DNA from: Crotophaga sulcirostris
Lineage: Eukaryota > Chordata > Aves > Cuculiformes > Crotophagidae
Length of the DNA: 64,000 nt
Reading direction: 5' to 3'
Assembly (NCBI GenBank): GCA_013397455.1
Contig: VYZB01000118.1
Coordinates: 1,444,249-1,508,248 of the forward strand
Shown: one piece after another, positions 1 to 13,021 of the stretch
How the letters are laid out: the number at the start of each line of letters is the position of its first letter
Position numbering within the stretch: position 1 is the first letter of the stretch
Position numbers and translations under genes: made by a program
Notes under the pieces: model-generated
Told to the model about the DNA's origin: nothing
The model's database searches: none
The model's input: the letters and a program-made list of their open reading frames with translations, nothing else

Positions 1-145
1 AACAGCCCCAGCTCCCTCAGTCGCTCCTCGTAGGGCTTGTGCTCCAGCCCCTTCACCATCTTTGTTGCCCTCCTCTGGACACGCTCCAGTATCCTCACAT
101 CTTTCCCAAACTAAGGGGCCCAGAACTGTACACAGAACTATACTC
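1..145 (-). mobile_element. CR1 LINE fragment, cut by the left window edge
   Basis: Read on the minus strand this matches the internal 3' part of an avian CR1 retrotransposon: the 'ttctgggcccc' block, then 'ctggagcgtgtccagagg', 'agggcaacaaagatggtgaa' and 'gaggagcgactgagggagct'. This lies inside the reverse-transcriptase ORF2 coding segment, upstream of the 3' UTR. Similarity fades near position 145. The 3' end of the element would lie to the left of this window, so its true size is unknown. Confidence 0.88.
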
Positions 146-3100
146 CTCACACAGCATCTCTGACTATACACAAAATATCAGTTTCCCTAGAGTTTCACAG
201 GTTCCTAGGTTTCATAGGACCAGAAGACTTTGCAGGATTATTATCGAACCTTAAACTCTTCCAAATACTTCCAAAACACTAAATGTGATCCATTTTCTAA
301 TGTGTATTTTTGAGAAACACATCTAGTTCAACAGAGTATTTTTAGCACTCAATATTTATTCCCTCTCTGAAGGGATTTATGGATCTTATACCTAGTAATA
401 CTTAAGATTGTTGTCGATGAAATAAACAAGTTTTTTTGCAGTCTTCTCAAGTAATATTTATGTGACATTTTTCTACACCTTCTCCTGCTCTTCCGCACCC
501 TTTTAAGCTATAGACATCAATCACTAAGAACTCTTCCAGTGCAGATTTCACAGATTAAAGAACAAGTCTTTTAGCCTTTCTACTAAATGCTGACTTTTAG
601 TCTTTCCCACACTATTTCACAGCCAGAGACTGAATTAATCTCCGCCAAACTGGGATCTCATGAGGAGTTTCTTTGTCTGCTCTGACTCACTAAGTCCTCT
701 CTAGAGTCAGTGCTTTCCCCAGTCAAGGATCCACAAGCTTTCTGAAAACACGGCCTGCACTTCTTGTTTCTAGAGAAATAATTTGGACTGTGATTTGAGC
801 CAAGTCATACTTGGCCTGCATAAATCCATATTACAAACCAGTGCAGGTATTCCCAGGACTACTCTGTTCTGTTACTCTAAAAAACAACTTAACTGATTTG
901 TCTTCATATTCTTCTTACTAATGTAGGATGCTAAATTTCTATTTAGAATCTCATTAGGGACTTCATCAAGTGTCTTATCAAAGTCTGATTGTTCACTATA
1001 CTCATCTTCATCAGCTAACCTTAAAATACTTTAGAGAATATACATGACATATTTAAAGCAAAAAATTAAACATGAGGTACACAGAATGTTTCTGTAATGC
1101 ATATAGAAAGCTTTGTAATTAAAATTTTAGCCTTAAACATATAGTTTATGAGAGTAATGCCTGTGCTTGATATTTCCACTGACAGACTGTTTAATTTACA
1201 GTCTATTAATTTAATCTAGCTATTCTAAAATGAAACATATTCCTCAGGGTGCTGCTTGAGGTAATGATTTCAGGTTTGTTTTGCCTGGATTCTTTTTATG
1301 GAGTGGTGAATAACAAGTTAGTTAGTTCAAACAAAACAAAAAAATCCAAAACCAACAACAACAAACCAACACCCTCAATTTAAAAAATACAAAATTGACA
1401 ATAAATTCCATAAGAAGGACTACCATTATACTCTTTCAAGTTAAAAGATTGGAAGTTTAGCAAGTAGAGATTGCCTGGCACCAGAAACATACCTCTTGAC
1501 CTACTCACACCGAGAAAAGAACACTTCAAATTATAATAAAGGTTTAACAGTCACAAGTCATGCAATTCCCAGAGACTGTATTTGGAGAGCACTGATCAAA
1601 GATTTCATTACACCAATTACACTTTACCGTGTGAGTGAGACTAATTACGCAGATGCAATCCTGCCAGCATGAGAAGCATCACTACAACAGCCAAGCACCA
1701 ACCTTGCTGGTAATTACTTTTCTCACTGTGAGACAGACCTGGAGCAGCTGCCCTGTGTTCCCAATGTTGTCTCCATAAGGGCACATGATGACAGGGAATG
1801 GAAATAATTCATACATTAGAATGTTATGTAAGGAATCAGAAAATAAAGACTTAGAAAGGAGGTAGAATTGAGGATTGGAAAGAGGAGAAAGATTGTGAGT
1901 GTAACTAGAATTCGTAGTTCAGGACTGAAACAAGATGGATCCTATTTCAAATGATCTGGTATGAATTGAAAAAAAGATTAAGTGTCATATGCCATCAGAG
2001 CAAACCTTCCAGACTTCCAGTACCACAGTCTACCGCTTCATCACTAAAAGAAAGTTTTACAAAATGTTTCAACTACTGTGTATTATCTCCAAAGTTTTAT
2101 TTAATTCATTTAAAACATGCATGAGGTTGTCCTGTATACATTTCACTTAAGCCCAAAGCCAGCTTAAATCTAAATAGACCTCCTTTCAAATGTGTATTGA
2201 AATCTGCATATTTAAAACTTTATCACTATTGTTATACTGCCAATTACAGTTGAATTTTACCCTTTGTTACTAAATGAAAAAATTCCAGTGAGTAGCCCAA
2301 GTATTACACCACTGGAAATATTTGAGTAGCTGTCATAGAGTACTGCATATTAGTTTTAAAAAGACAACTAAAGTCCAGTTTCAAAAACCTGTAGTTTTGA
2401 AAATGTAAATCTTTAATTACCTAATCACAGATTTCTGAACATGTTAAACATGCAGCTTTGTTCACTTCACTGCTAAACTACACAATTCACTATGTCCTTG
2501 GATTCTGTCCTGAATTACATTCAGGATGTTCTACACAAAGCAGTACAAGCAATGCTGGACATAATCTGAAGACAAAGCAATTTTCCTGAAAAACATTTTT
2601 CCATAATGGTCTTCTTGACAATGCAGCTGTTAGCTAGGATTTCAATGCATTGTTTTTTAACTACATAGGGAAGTTAGGTTAATAATGGGGGAAAATGTTA
2701 AATTATCCTACTCAAAGTAAAATGGAGAAAAAGAATTCAGAATCTCCAGAACTAAGGAACGGTCATTTTTTTTCACATCCAATTTTAGAAAATAAAAAAC
2801 TATTCAGGAAGTGGTATGCAATGTCCTTCAATCTGCAGGAGACAATTCTACAGTTTAATATATTATTTGGTATGGCTTGAATATGTTTTACACCTAGTAA
2901 GTATCCTTTACATAATTTTACTCCACTGCTTTTAATTACCCCATTAAGCAAGTGGTATTTGTACTTGCACCTAGAGCAGCTGCACTAGAGCTGCAGGGCA
3001 CAAGAATATAAAACTGAGAAGAAATATTAATAAAACATTATATTTCTCATTTAATAAGTTCCCTTTCTTTTCTAATGGAAACATTTGTACTAGTAGACAC

Positions 3101-3345
3101 TATTTCAGCATTGTAAGGTAATAAATCACATAAACCTTGTAGTATTCAAGAAAACTGAACTGCCAGATAGAAGTATCATCACTCACTAATGGCACAACTT
3201 GCCCTTAAGGTTTTCTCTTTTTATGGTATTTCTGAGGAGTCACTTTGTAGCCAAAAACGTTATTCAAAACATAGAAACTGATGCAAATATAAGGAATCAG
3301 AAATAATTTTTGGTCTAAACCTCTAACAAGGGTATAAGTTACAAA

Positions 3346-3432
3346 TTTATTTTATTATTATTACTATTATTTCACTATATTTTATATATATTATATTATA
3401 TTATATATTATATATTATTATTTCATTATTAC
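3346..3432. repeat. AT-rich low-complexity tract (ATT/TATAT)
   Basis: About 87 bases almost entirely of A and T, made of ATT and TATAT units with a few C interruptions. It is an imperfect microsatellite and is likely to vary in length between individuals. Confidence 0.85.
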
Positions 3433-4960
3433 TGAAAAGACAATTCCAGATTGCTGGTTGTTGCATCAGTAGTGCCAGGTGTGGAAGCACCTTGCCCTAT
3501 GGGATACGCTACCATGCATTAGAAGAATGAGATCTTAAACATATACAGATGAAGGAAGCAAAGTACTAGTTTTTATTTTGCCCATTCCCATGATTCCCTA
3601 AGTCCTATTTTTATAGCTGTTAGAACAATGTCCTATTTATTTAAATGTATTGTAAGACAGTGAGATTTTCATGGATATCTGGCACGAACACTGCCATTAA
3701 GACTTTCCTCCTTTTAGTGAAAATGATTTCAACTGAGATCTTTTCCAAGCATTCCTATTTTTCACTTTGGAGCAAAGATAAGACACCTATCAAAAATAGA
3801 AAAATAGGCATTTTAGAAGCATTAGAAGCATACTGCAGTATGGAATAATGACCTATACCTGTTTTAGTGCCAAAATTCAGGTATTAACTCATATTTGACA
3901 GTACTTAACATCCTAAAAGTTTCCCTTTTACCCAAAGCAGGTCTATATATAGGGGAAAAAGTTTCAAAACGACCTGTAAAAATAACACAACATTAGCACA
4001 CATATTACAGTACCACTTTTCATGAGTTGTTTAATCGCATTGTTCATGAAGTACTGTGAGGATAAGGTAAAAGTGACTCAGCTCAAGCAGCATATTTATA
4101 CACACACACATAAAACAGAGTAAAGACTCAGTGGGGCTACATATCACATCCATAAGAAGGAAACAAAATTATCATGTAACTTTTATAAGCCTTAATTTGA
4201 CTTCCCATTTCAGTTCAGCAGCCAATTTTGCAGTATCACAGAGTTTGAGCACAGTTGCCAATTCTTCCCAGTGGCTGAGAAATATTTCTTCCTTTCTTTC
4301 TGATTAAACATTTAATTCCCATGAAGAGACACAAGCCACTAGTTAATTAGGGAACATTTTACAAGGCGAACTAAAAATTGTCATCAACACAGCAGGCAAG
4401 TATTGACATTTTTACAAGCACAGCCATGTCCCAGTTTAATTTTTGGTTCCAGAGAGCTCTTGTGAGTAGTCAGCTGTCACCCAGACAAGCTGAGAACCTC
4501 AGTACTTACTGCAAATCCCAGCTTTCTGATACTTATTCAAACTGGCAAGAAGCATTCCTCCTACATCACTTTCAAATATTTGACAGCCTGACTATCCATT
4601 AAGTGCATCTTATAGAGATGTTCATGGATCACTATATAATTCTTCCTTTCAGCTACTGAAAAATAATGTGATGCGTAGGAAGCTGGGAGGGTTCCAAGGC
4701 CCCATGGTGTCTGACAGGCAGGGGTAAAGCAGAAATAAGTGTCAGCAGGGTGAAGGCAGAGGACTGATGGGAGAAGGCCAGTAACAGGATACACTGATTA
4801 ATGGGTAGACACAAGATACTCTTCTTCACTGAGAAGCAGGGTTAGCTGCTGGGCAGGTAGCAAACATATTTGCAGTGAGAATTGACATTGCCAAAAGTCA
4901 TGCCACTTAAATCTGTGCAAGGGGAACACCAACTGCCACAGAGTCACATGAAATAAATAA

Positions 4961-5024
4961 AGGAAACTGGGAAAAAAGAAAAGGGAGGGGGGAAAAAAGG
5001 AAAAGAAATAAAGAAAAATAAAGC
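4961..5024 (+). repeat. Purine-rich (GA/A-rich) tract
   Basis: About 64 bases almost all A or G on the plus strand, with a central run of six G flanked by A-runs. The ORF read on the opposite strand (a string of F, S, P and L residues) is a by-product of this composition, not a gene. Confidence 0.75.
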
Positions 5025-8000
5025 AACTGTAAAACCTCAAGATGTCCCTTCTACCTTCCCAGAAACCCTACAAACTTTAAGTAAAATTCCATTTTCTCCC
5101 TAAACTTGACAATCTAATGCTAGCTGTGGCAGATATGATTTAGTAATGCTGTCTTTCTGAAATGGAAGTTGGGTATAGATGTATACACTCAATTATAGGG
5201 GCAATTAGAGAGGATAAAAGACAGATTAGGTCCTCCCTCTAGAATACATACCCTGCCAGAGAAGCTGAGGCTGGGGAAGAGAGGGTGAGGGTTAATTACC
5301 AGCTGGAACCCAAACACTGTCTTTTTTGACAGTTCAAAATGTAAATTTATTTAAGTGACATAATTTTAACAAAGCATTGACACACACGCATTAACAGAAA
5401 TGTCCACCTGTTTCAGTCATTTTTAAACTTTTCTTTGGGTGGTCTGAGAAAACATATATTTTTCTTCCATTTACACACCACCGCCTTCCCACAGGACAAA
5501 AACCAAACAATAAAACCCCACAGTGTCAAAGAACAAATACTTAGCATAACCACATTGAAAGAGTTTCATAAATATGGTACTGACCATACTCTATTTAAGA
5601 CGTTATGCTCTGCAGCACAATGAAAAATCAAATCTTTTGTAACATAGGAAAACTGCACGTGCTGCAATCACTGTGAAACATGTCCAGTTCATTTTCAGAA
5701 AAGAGGTCACCTTCAGCAAACACTGCTTCATCTTTTAAGGGCTAAAACTACAGCATTGAGTCACACTGTTATGGCCTTAGTTCAAAGAGCCACAAATTTC
5801 TAAAAGTCAGTGTCAGTCAGAGCTGGGAGCGGTGCACAACAACCGAGGCAGCCTGTGCCCTCCAGCCCACTCTCGCTGTGCTCCCTTCATTGTAAGGGAT
5901 CAGCTGAGGGCAGATGTATCAGTGAATGATCCAGAACTTTATCTCATCAACCAAAACCTATTTCAATGCTGAGGTTTTTTTATACTCCCATTTACATTTG
6001 CCAAATGTTCAAATGATGTTTTCAAGCTCTGTACGTCCATCAAGATGACATTTTTATGACTCTTAAGCTAAATCAGATCAGCCAGTTAGGCTCAGGAAAA
6101 ATTCATTGCTTTTGTAATTTAACACACTCTCTAAACGCTCAATTTTGCAACCTTACTGTCATTTCAAACCTATATCCAAGAACATTTACTTAATATGTCC
6201 ACATTTTAATTAGATAAAGCAAAATGAGTTATTGGAAAATTCAGGAAGACATATTTTCTAACTATTACAACAACAGTTTTGCATAAAAACCAAACAAAAC
6301 ATTCTTGTATTTATTCAGCTGGTGAAGTTTTGGCTTTATACTTCATTGCCAAAGATTGTGCAAAATAACAACACTGCTTATTCAACAGAATTCTTTTAAC
6401 ATATTTATCACCATGTCTTCTCTATTAGTAATTTGAGCTGGTGATATAGACAGATGAAAATGCCTTTGAAAAGTCCACCTAAACAACTATTTGGTTTAGA
6501 GCCAATGTTAAGTTCATTTTATACTCTCTATGTTCTATTGGCAGAAATGTTTAAAGTTATTTCCTTTTTTTGCCTATTGATCAGGTCAAAATAAATGGTT
6601 GCTCTTATCATTAAAGATTTCTGGGGTAAGGGAGAGAAAGAGCCAACACTCATTCGCTGAAACCATTAATGACTGTCATTAAAGACCAAGGAAAAAAATG
6701 TTAGAATCAGAATAAATAATGCAGAGTTCAGCATTCCAAATTGTAAACATTTAATAGAAGACATAATGTTTCTCTGTTAAAAAAGCTAATCTTTTAAGTT
6801 AAAATTAAAATACGTATACATTTTACTTTAAATTTATCATCAAAATCATATTTCTTCTGAAGTGAAATGGAAAAGAAGGAGATTCGACCTTCCAGCCTTT
6901 TCTAGTCCATGGCTGAATTAGAAATTCCCAACACAGATGGTAAAGAATATGAAATACAGGGAAGGTCCTCTGGGTTTGATATTCACCTGTCTCTTTTCAG
7001 CACCACCAAACTCTTATTTCCTCAATTACTACATGCCAAAATCAGTAAAATGACATCCCTTTACTGTTACTATTGTTTTGTTCAACCTTCATATCATGAA
7101 CAAGAAAGTAATTATGATAATGAACCAATTATTTTTATACAATATAGCAATCAAAAAGGCTACCACTCCCACTCTTTTCTCATGATAATACCTGAACATG
7201 CTGGTTTTATTTCACTTTCAATTGCTTGCATGTAATCCTTATCATTAATACCTTTTTTTAGAGTTTTATTACTTATTTCTAAGATTAAAAATAAATGAAA
7301 AATGGGAAACCCGAGTGTTAGAATATTCATAACAGCATGCAACATTTATGAATTATGTAGGACAATAAACAAATATTTTAATGTTTGCAATATTTTACAG
7401 AATTTACTGGTATGAATTTTGAATGACAAGCACATCTGTCTGTTAGGACAATTAACTGTCAATAACGCAACAGCTACACCATCATAGGCACTGCATATTT
7501 TAAATAGTTTACATAAAAACAGTGTCAAGGATTTTTGAGATTATGTAATTTTTTTAATAGCTTGTATAAAATCCAGCCATACCTGCCTTCCAAGAAACAT
7601 TTTGTCCAATAATTCTTCTGTTGTCATATTGTCCAATAACTGTTATAGTCAATATAATAATTTGGAAAAAAGGTTTGCAGCCTTCTAACTATGAAAATGA
7701 AGCGTTCAAGTTAGGTGAGGTCTGATCTGTCACATACAGTGAAAAGTAAATCAGTTATAAGCAAGTATGTAAGAGTGACTTGGATAGCCTTTCACTCACT
7801 GAAATATAATACAAAATTGTTACCCTAGTCAGACTATTGACTCAGTCAAAATAGTGGCTTCACAAAAAACTTTTGAATTTGTCCCTAGGATCACAAATTG
7901 ACTAAAAATCATGCTATTTTAGAGAAAAAATCTTTCATCTCCTGGTCAGAAATTCCTCTTTCCAACTTTGATCATTGTAGGGTTTATGCTCAATCAATAA

Positions 8001-8772
8001 TATTCGCATAAGTTGTAGAAGGGTAGAACAACATTTTTCTCCTACCATGATTAGTTCTTTAGTCAAAGCTAAGTTGCTCAAAGACAGGCTCACTAATGAT
8101 GAACTGTACAGTTTCACAATGAATTTTTGACTTGAGACAACATAAGTGCACAATAGGAAGTTAGCTACTATTGCCTAGACACAGTTTTCTTTTCTCAGAC
8201 ATGTTTATAATTGGAACAAAAATATAAACCTGAAACTCTCTACATTTAATGTAGATAAACTGCAGTTTACCGTTACCAACAAAAGGCTGCTTAACAAGTC
8301 TATTTGTAGCATTGCTTTATGCAGATTATTACTGTCTGTAAATGATGTTTCAGTTAAGCAAACGTAATTGGCATTGATATAAAAGATGTTTCAAATTTTC
8401 CACAAGAACTATTGAAGAGTTGACAGAAAAGAGATAAACTAATATTCCACATGGAAATCCTTCATGTCTAAAAAGTCATGAGTACTAGAAACTAAACACA
8501 CTTTTCTGTCACAGTAAACATTCATTCTCCACTCTTAGCAAGGGACTGCACAACCGCCATGGTCCCATAGCTTACTAAAGCAATACCACAGGGACAGGCA
8601 ATGCCTGAGTAGCGAATTCAGAAGAAACTTATGAATAAGCAGATAAAAAGTCAGAAGGCAAAAATTAAACCAATTACCCATACAAGTTCCCCCTATGATT
8701 TACTAAGGAAAGGGTACTAATGGACAGTGTGTAGTGATGATCTAAACTATGTAAAATGAATTGTAAATGATA

Positions 8773-8889
8773 GGGCCTTGAGCAGCCTTGTCTGGTGAGA
8801 GGTGTCCCTGCCCATGACAGGGGGTTGGAACTAGGTGATCTTTAAGGTCCCTTCCAACCCAAATCATTCTATGTTTCTATGATTCTATA
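8773..8889 (+). mobile_element. CR1 LINE 3' end
   Basis: Plus-strand match to the CR1 3' UTR: 'gaggtgtccctgcccatg', 'ggggttggaactaggtgatc', 'ttaaggtcccttccaaccc', and the terminal 'attctatgtttctatgattc' motif. Only the last 120 bases or so of the element are present, which is normal 5' truncation during target-primed reverse transcription. Confidence 0.95.
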
Positions 8890-10724
8890 AATGCAGCATT
8901 AATATCTCTGTATATCCAAGACTATATGACAACAAGCATATTTTAATGGCTCCCTCATTTCAAAACTTACTTTGCCCCTCATGCCCCTGAAATACTTTCT
9001 AATTTCCTTGAATAGCCCAATATTTAACTCTCCACAGCATAATCATGTCTGGAAGGTCATTCCACACTTTTGTTGTTCCTGTGAAAAATTGCTGCCAGGC
9101 ATTTGTTTTGAACTTTTTCTCCTACCATTCTTTTTTCCATTTATGCCATCTGATCACATTACTTCCATCCATCTAAAACTCCTAATTTAAGAGGACATTC
9201 CTCTGAATCATAGTTTAGTCTTGCCTGAACTCTTCCAAATATACTGCAAGAGATTTTTATTTTCAGACAGAAGCTATTTAAAAATAAAAATTAAATACAA
9301 TCTGTTATCTATCAGACATTACTACCTCAAATGATTAAGAATCATTACAGAGACTTATTAAAATGAAAAAGTCCAACTTTTTTACAAATTAATTATCCCA
9401 TGCAAGCAATTGATGTAACTATAATCCAGTATACAAAGTACAGCACATTGGCACCAAGTAACAAACAGGATCCACAGAAAGATTCTACATTGATACAGTC
9501 AAACCTCCAAGGTTCTTTAGCTACCCAGAAATATGCCAGCTAAACAAAATCAATCACAACTCTCAGCCATTCTCTTCTGCTCCATTTGCTCTGTGTTACA
9601 ATTCCTTTCTTGGAGTTCAGGAAAAACCTCAGCCTTATTGTTAATGTAACCTCCCTCTTCTGTCTTATGAAGGACACAGAAGAGCAGTTGAATATAAAAA
9701 GACAGACTGCAGGAAGGACTACTTTTTCCCTAGTTGCACCCCTGTTTGCCTATATTGAGAAAATTCTAGGATTACAGATAATGTCATTTTAGATGTTCTT
9801 ACTGTGTTTTAGCTTGTACTGTTAAAATACCAAGAAAGAGATAGATCAGGGGCAGAAAACTTATTTTTAGTCAAAACTTCATGCAAAGTTTTAACATAAT
9901 CTAGATCTTATTGTACAAAGGGTTTCTCACCTCATTTAAGCTGTAAAATTATGGTTTTATATTAACTACTGTAGAAGACTTGCAGTAACAAGAGACAACT
10001 GTCCTTTGCATGCACTCTCATGATACTTTTTTTTAACTACAGAACCACTTTTTTAAAGCTAGTTGTTTGTATTTACCCATTGCTTGATAATTAAATGCAC
10101 ACTGAAGGATATGTACTGGTTTTTTAATGTAAATTAACCTCAAAGTATTCTTACGGCTCTCTTGAGATTAAGCTCACCTAATTTCTTTCTTCAGATTAAG
10201 GTCATTATTCTTAATGATTTTTCCACTAGATTGACAATGTCCTCCTGCCACCCATATAATATTGTATCACAGGAGAAAGAGGTTCAGCAGTTTCAGTGCC
10301 ATCAGATTAGCTTTGGAAGTTTTGCTGGAAGGTCAAACAACAAAACCTATGACTCACACGCACAGTTGAGAGCTTCTTTTTACTGTCATCACACATCCTC
10401 CCATCCTGAACTACTCTTTAGTGGATGAGACTACTTTACTTGAAATCCCAAATTCCAAAATTGTTTTACCTTTTTCTTAATGAGGATAACTTAGATTAAG
10501 GAATTGCCTGGTATTATCAGAAGGCAATGCTGGTCTGTATATTAGTATGCCACCAGTGCAGAAGTTGGGAACTTGGAGTAAGAAGCCCGTTGTAAACAGA
10601 ATGAAATATCCTTTTGTGGTTTACTTGACTTTATTGGCAATGTAAGTTAGGTACCTCCACTCAGCAGTAAATCTCTCTCAGTAATACAAGGAAGGGGAAA
10701 TCGATCTTCCTGGGCTTTTTTAGT
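8890..10724. other. AT-rich unique sequence, nothing recognised
   Basis: No repeat family, exon or RNA gene is visible. Open frames of 68-88 codons at 9586-9792 and 10162-10428 start or stop without splice context or recognisable motifs, and I treat them as chance. Confidence 0.55.
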
Positions 10725-11106
10725 TGGGCTAGAGTTAATTTTCTTCATAGTAGCTGGTATATTGCTATGCCTTGGATCCGAGATGAAAACAGTGTTGAGA
10801 ACACAGGGATGTTTTAGTTATTTCTGAACAGTGCTCACCACAGGGTCGAGGCCTTTTCTACACCTCACATTGTCCCACCAGCAAGGGGGCTGGGGGTGCA
10901 CAAAAAGCTAGGAGGGGACACAGCTGGGACAGATGACCCTAACTGAACGAAAGGATGTGCCCATGCCATATGATGTCATGCTCTGCAATAAAAGCTGGGA
11001 AAACAAAGAGGGAGGAAAGACATTCCGACTCTCTCCCCATCCCACCATGGAGGAGTTAGCGAGCAGCTCCATGTGCTGAACTGCCCAATAGTGTTAAACC
11101 ATGACA
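10725..11106 (+). mobile_element. Solo LTR of an old avian endogenous retrovirus
   Basis: This block of about 380 bases is distinctly richer in GC than its flanks. It resembles a widespread avian LTR family, recognisable by 'ggctagagttaattttcttc', 'aacagtgttgagaacacagg', 'gggggtgcacaaaaagct', 'gaggggacacagctgggaca' and 'catatgatgtcatgctctgc'. A polyadenylation signal AATAAA at 10987-10992 marks the R region and sets the plus orientation. The block can be read as beginning TG and ending CA, as LTRs do, but I found no matching target-site duplication. No gag, pol or env sequence and no second LTR are present, so it is a solo LTR left by recombination, or a truncated copy. Family assignment (ERVL-like) is from memory and less certain than the LTR call. 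Confidence 0.72.
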
Positions 11107-11884
11107 CATGTTTACTCTAATTTAAAAAATTTTAGACCAAGGTGTATTGGTGAAATTAGGAACTCTAATATGCAGATAAGGCAATGGGGGGGAAACCACA
11201 TCCACATATCAATGTTTATTTTTTGTCCACATAAATGGTAGACTTTAAACACCCCAAGAGTTTCACATAAGCACCTTTAAACAGCCAATTTATATATAAA
11301 CAAGTTAATTTGAGTAATGCACACAGCAGAATGGTCAAAAGCAACAAGGTTTGGTTGAACCTCTGAACTGTTTAAAATTAAGCCAATTTCAGCCAAATTT
11401 CATAAAGCAATTTTATCATGAAGGTGATATTTCACATTCAGCTTGAAACAAATTTTTATAGCCTGAGGAATGGAATTGTAATAAAGTGCTGACAAGCCCT
11501 TACCATACAAAATAGTTTCTGCTAGAGGGTGGATTGCCTGTTCTTGACATTTCAAAATAAATTAATTTACATTTCAGGAATGAGATACAGTTCACATTAA
11601 GTAACTGTAACTCTTTATGGCTTTTTCTATTTGATAGATGTGAAATAAATATCAATAAGACAAAGTTCATATTTTTCCCCTTTACTAAGTCTGAAGTATT
11701 TCAGCTTCTATCATCAACCCTAAGGCCAATTAGGTCAATCAAGCCTTACGTGACAGCAGTATTTAAATAAGAGAAGTATCCTTTGTCTTTGCAAAAGCAG
11801 GAAGACTCATGTTCCTGTGACTCAATTTCAACCCTTATGACTTAAGTGCAGCTCCAGTGATTTAATGCAACAGGTGATGTAGAT
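11107..11884. other. AT-rich unique spacer between LTR and CR1
   Basis: Nothing recognisable was found: no open frame of note, no simple repeat and no dispersed repeat. Confidence 0.55.
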
Positions 11885-12150
11885 CACTGTATTACAAGGT
11901 TGGAAAGGACCTTTGAGATCATCAAGTCCAACCTATAACCCAACACTAACACCAACCCATCATCTAAACCATGGCACTCAGTGCCTCATCCAATCTCCTC
12001 TTAAACACCTCCAGGGACGGCAACTCCACCACCTCCCCAGGCAGCGCATTCCAACAGCCAATCACCCTTTCAGTGAAGAATTTCTTCCAAATATCAAGCC
12101 TAAACCTCCCCTGACAAAACCTGAGACCATGTCCTCTCTCCTCCTGCCAC
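11885..12150 (-). mobile_element. CR1 LINE 3' end with ORF2 C-terminus still open
   Basis: On the minus strand this is a CR1 3' end. From 12152 down to about 11964 it translates without a stop to the CR1 reverse-transcriptase C-terminus, including 'FRLDIWKKFFTERV', 'WNALPGEVVELPSLEVFKRR' and the terminal 'LDEALSAMV'. The 3' UTR follows, with 'ggttggactt' and 'aaggtcctttccaacctt'. It ends in a TACAGTG-type tail rather than the ATTCTATG tail of the other copies, so it belongs to the same subfamily as the copy at 45649-46055. It is a dead, 5'-truncated insertion. Confidence 0.95.
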
Positions 12151-12529
12151 ATAAAGTTTACTTTTTTTAAAAAGAAAATCTAGTTCTGAGCCTTCAACTA
12201 ATAAATAGTGGTGCCACAAATAACATTCTGAAAACATGCATATGCAGTGAAGTGATATCAATCCAGTATCCAAAATTTATAACCAAGACTATGAATCTTG
12301 TTATTTGACTCGCCAACAGAAACACGACTAGTAAAATTAGAATGCCAGAAACATCTCAGTTTACTATTTTATTACATAGAAGATCATGACTTGAAACTAA
12401 TGTTTCAGAGATGGACCAAAGCAACAGATGATTTTCTGACCAGTGCAGTAATTTCTGTTACTAAAACATATATAGCCAGGAAACAGGGATTTTTTTCAAA
12501 CTGTTTTAAATTGGCTTTGATGCGATGAC

Positions 12530-13021
12530 CTCCCATTCACCAGAGGATACACAAGGAGCTACTGGAGAGAGTCCAGCAGAAGGCTATGAAGATGATTAGG
12601 GTACTGAAGCATCTCTTTTATGAGGAGAGACTGAGCAATTTCAGTCTGCTTAGCCTGGAAAAGAGAAAAATGAGAAGGGATCTTATCAGTGCATATAAAT
12701 ATCTAAGGGGCAAGTGTCAAGAGGATGGGACCAGACTCTTCTCAATGGTGTCCAGCAACAGGACAAGGGGCGGGCAATGGGTATGAGCTGTAAAACAGGA
12801 ATTTCCACCTCAACATAAGGAAAAACTTTCTTCACTGTGAGCATGATGGGGCACTGGAACAGGCTGCCCAGGGAAGTTGTGGAGTCTCCTCCTCTGGAGA
12901 TATTCAAGACCTGCCTGGACACATTCCTGGGCAGCCTGCTGTAGGTGAACGTGCTCTAGCAGGGGGGTTGGACTAAATGATCTCCAGAGGCCCCTTCCAA
13001 TCCCTACTATTCTGTGATTCT
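12530..13021 (+). mobile_element. CR1 LINE 3' fragment, about 490 bases
   Basis: This is the longest CR1 piece in the window. It runs from 'ctactggagagagtccagca' through 'tatgaggagagactgagcaa', 'gcctggaaaagag', 'ttcttcactgtgagcatgat' and 'ggcactggaacaggctgccc' to the 3' end 'ggttggactaaatgatctcc' and 'ctattctgtgattc'. The ORF2 frame is broken by substitutions and indels; for example the residues after 'RTRGGQWV' hit a stop. It is therefore inactive and older than the copies at 11885 and 45649. Minus-strand frames of 74-78 codons here are antisense shadows. Confidence 0.95.

Larger units (their letters stand above)
146..8772. other. AT-rich unique sequence, no gene recognised
   Basis: No coding exon, RNA gene or dispersed repeat could be supported here. 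Contents are an AT-rich low-complexity patch (3346-3432), a purine tract (4961-5024), an A/C-rich stretch near 1326-1372, an exact octamer ATGCAAAT at 3281-3288, and an 11-base repeat 'ttgtccaataa' at 7602 and 7629. The 108-codon frame at 6909-7235 begins with a real ATG in a fair context (G at +4). It resembles no family I know and looks like chance. Confidence 0.6.

Noticed and set aside
1690..1790. Possible minus-strand exon reading CPYGDNIGNTGQLLQ
   Set aside because: No polypyrimidine tract and AG at a suitable distance, and the following GTCTGT is a poor donor.
4798..5040. Minus-strand frame rich in F, S, P and L resembling a membrane protein
   Set aside because: Hydrophobic composition is the direct result of translating the purine-rich tract on its complement.
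6909..7235. 108-codon frame with a true ATG
   Set aside because: No similarity to any family I know, no CpG island or promoter nearby, and no splice signals. Conservation would be needed to revive it.
10880..10900. CTCF-like motif in the LTR
   Set aside because: The CCAGCAAGGGGGC string departs from the core consensus at two key positions.
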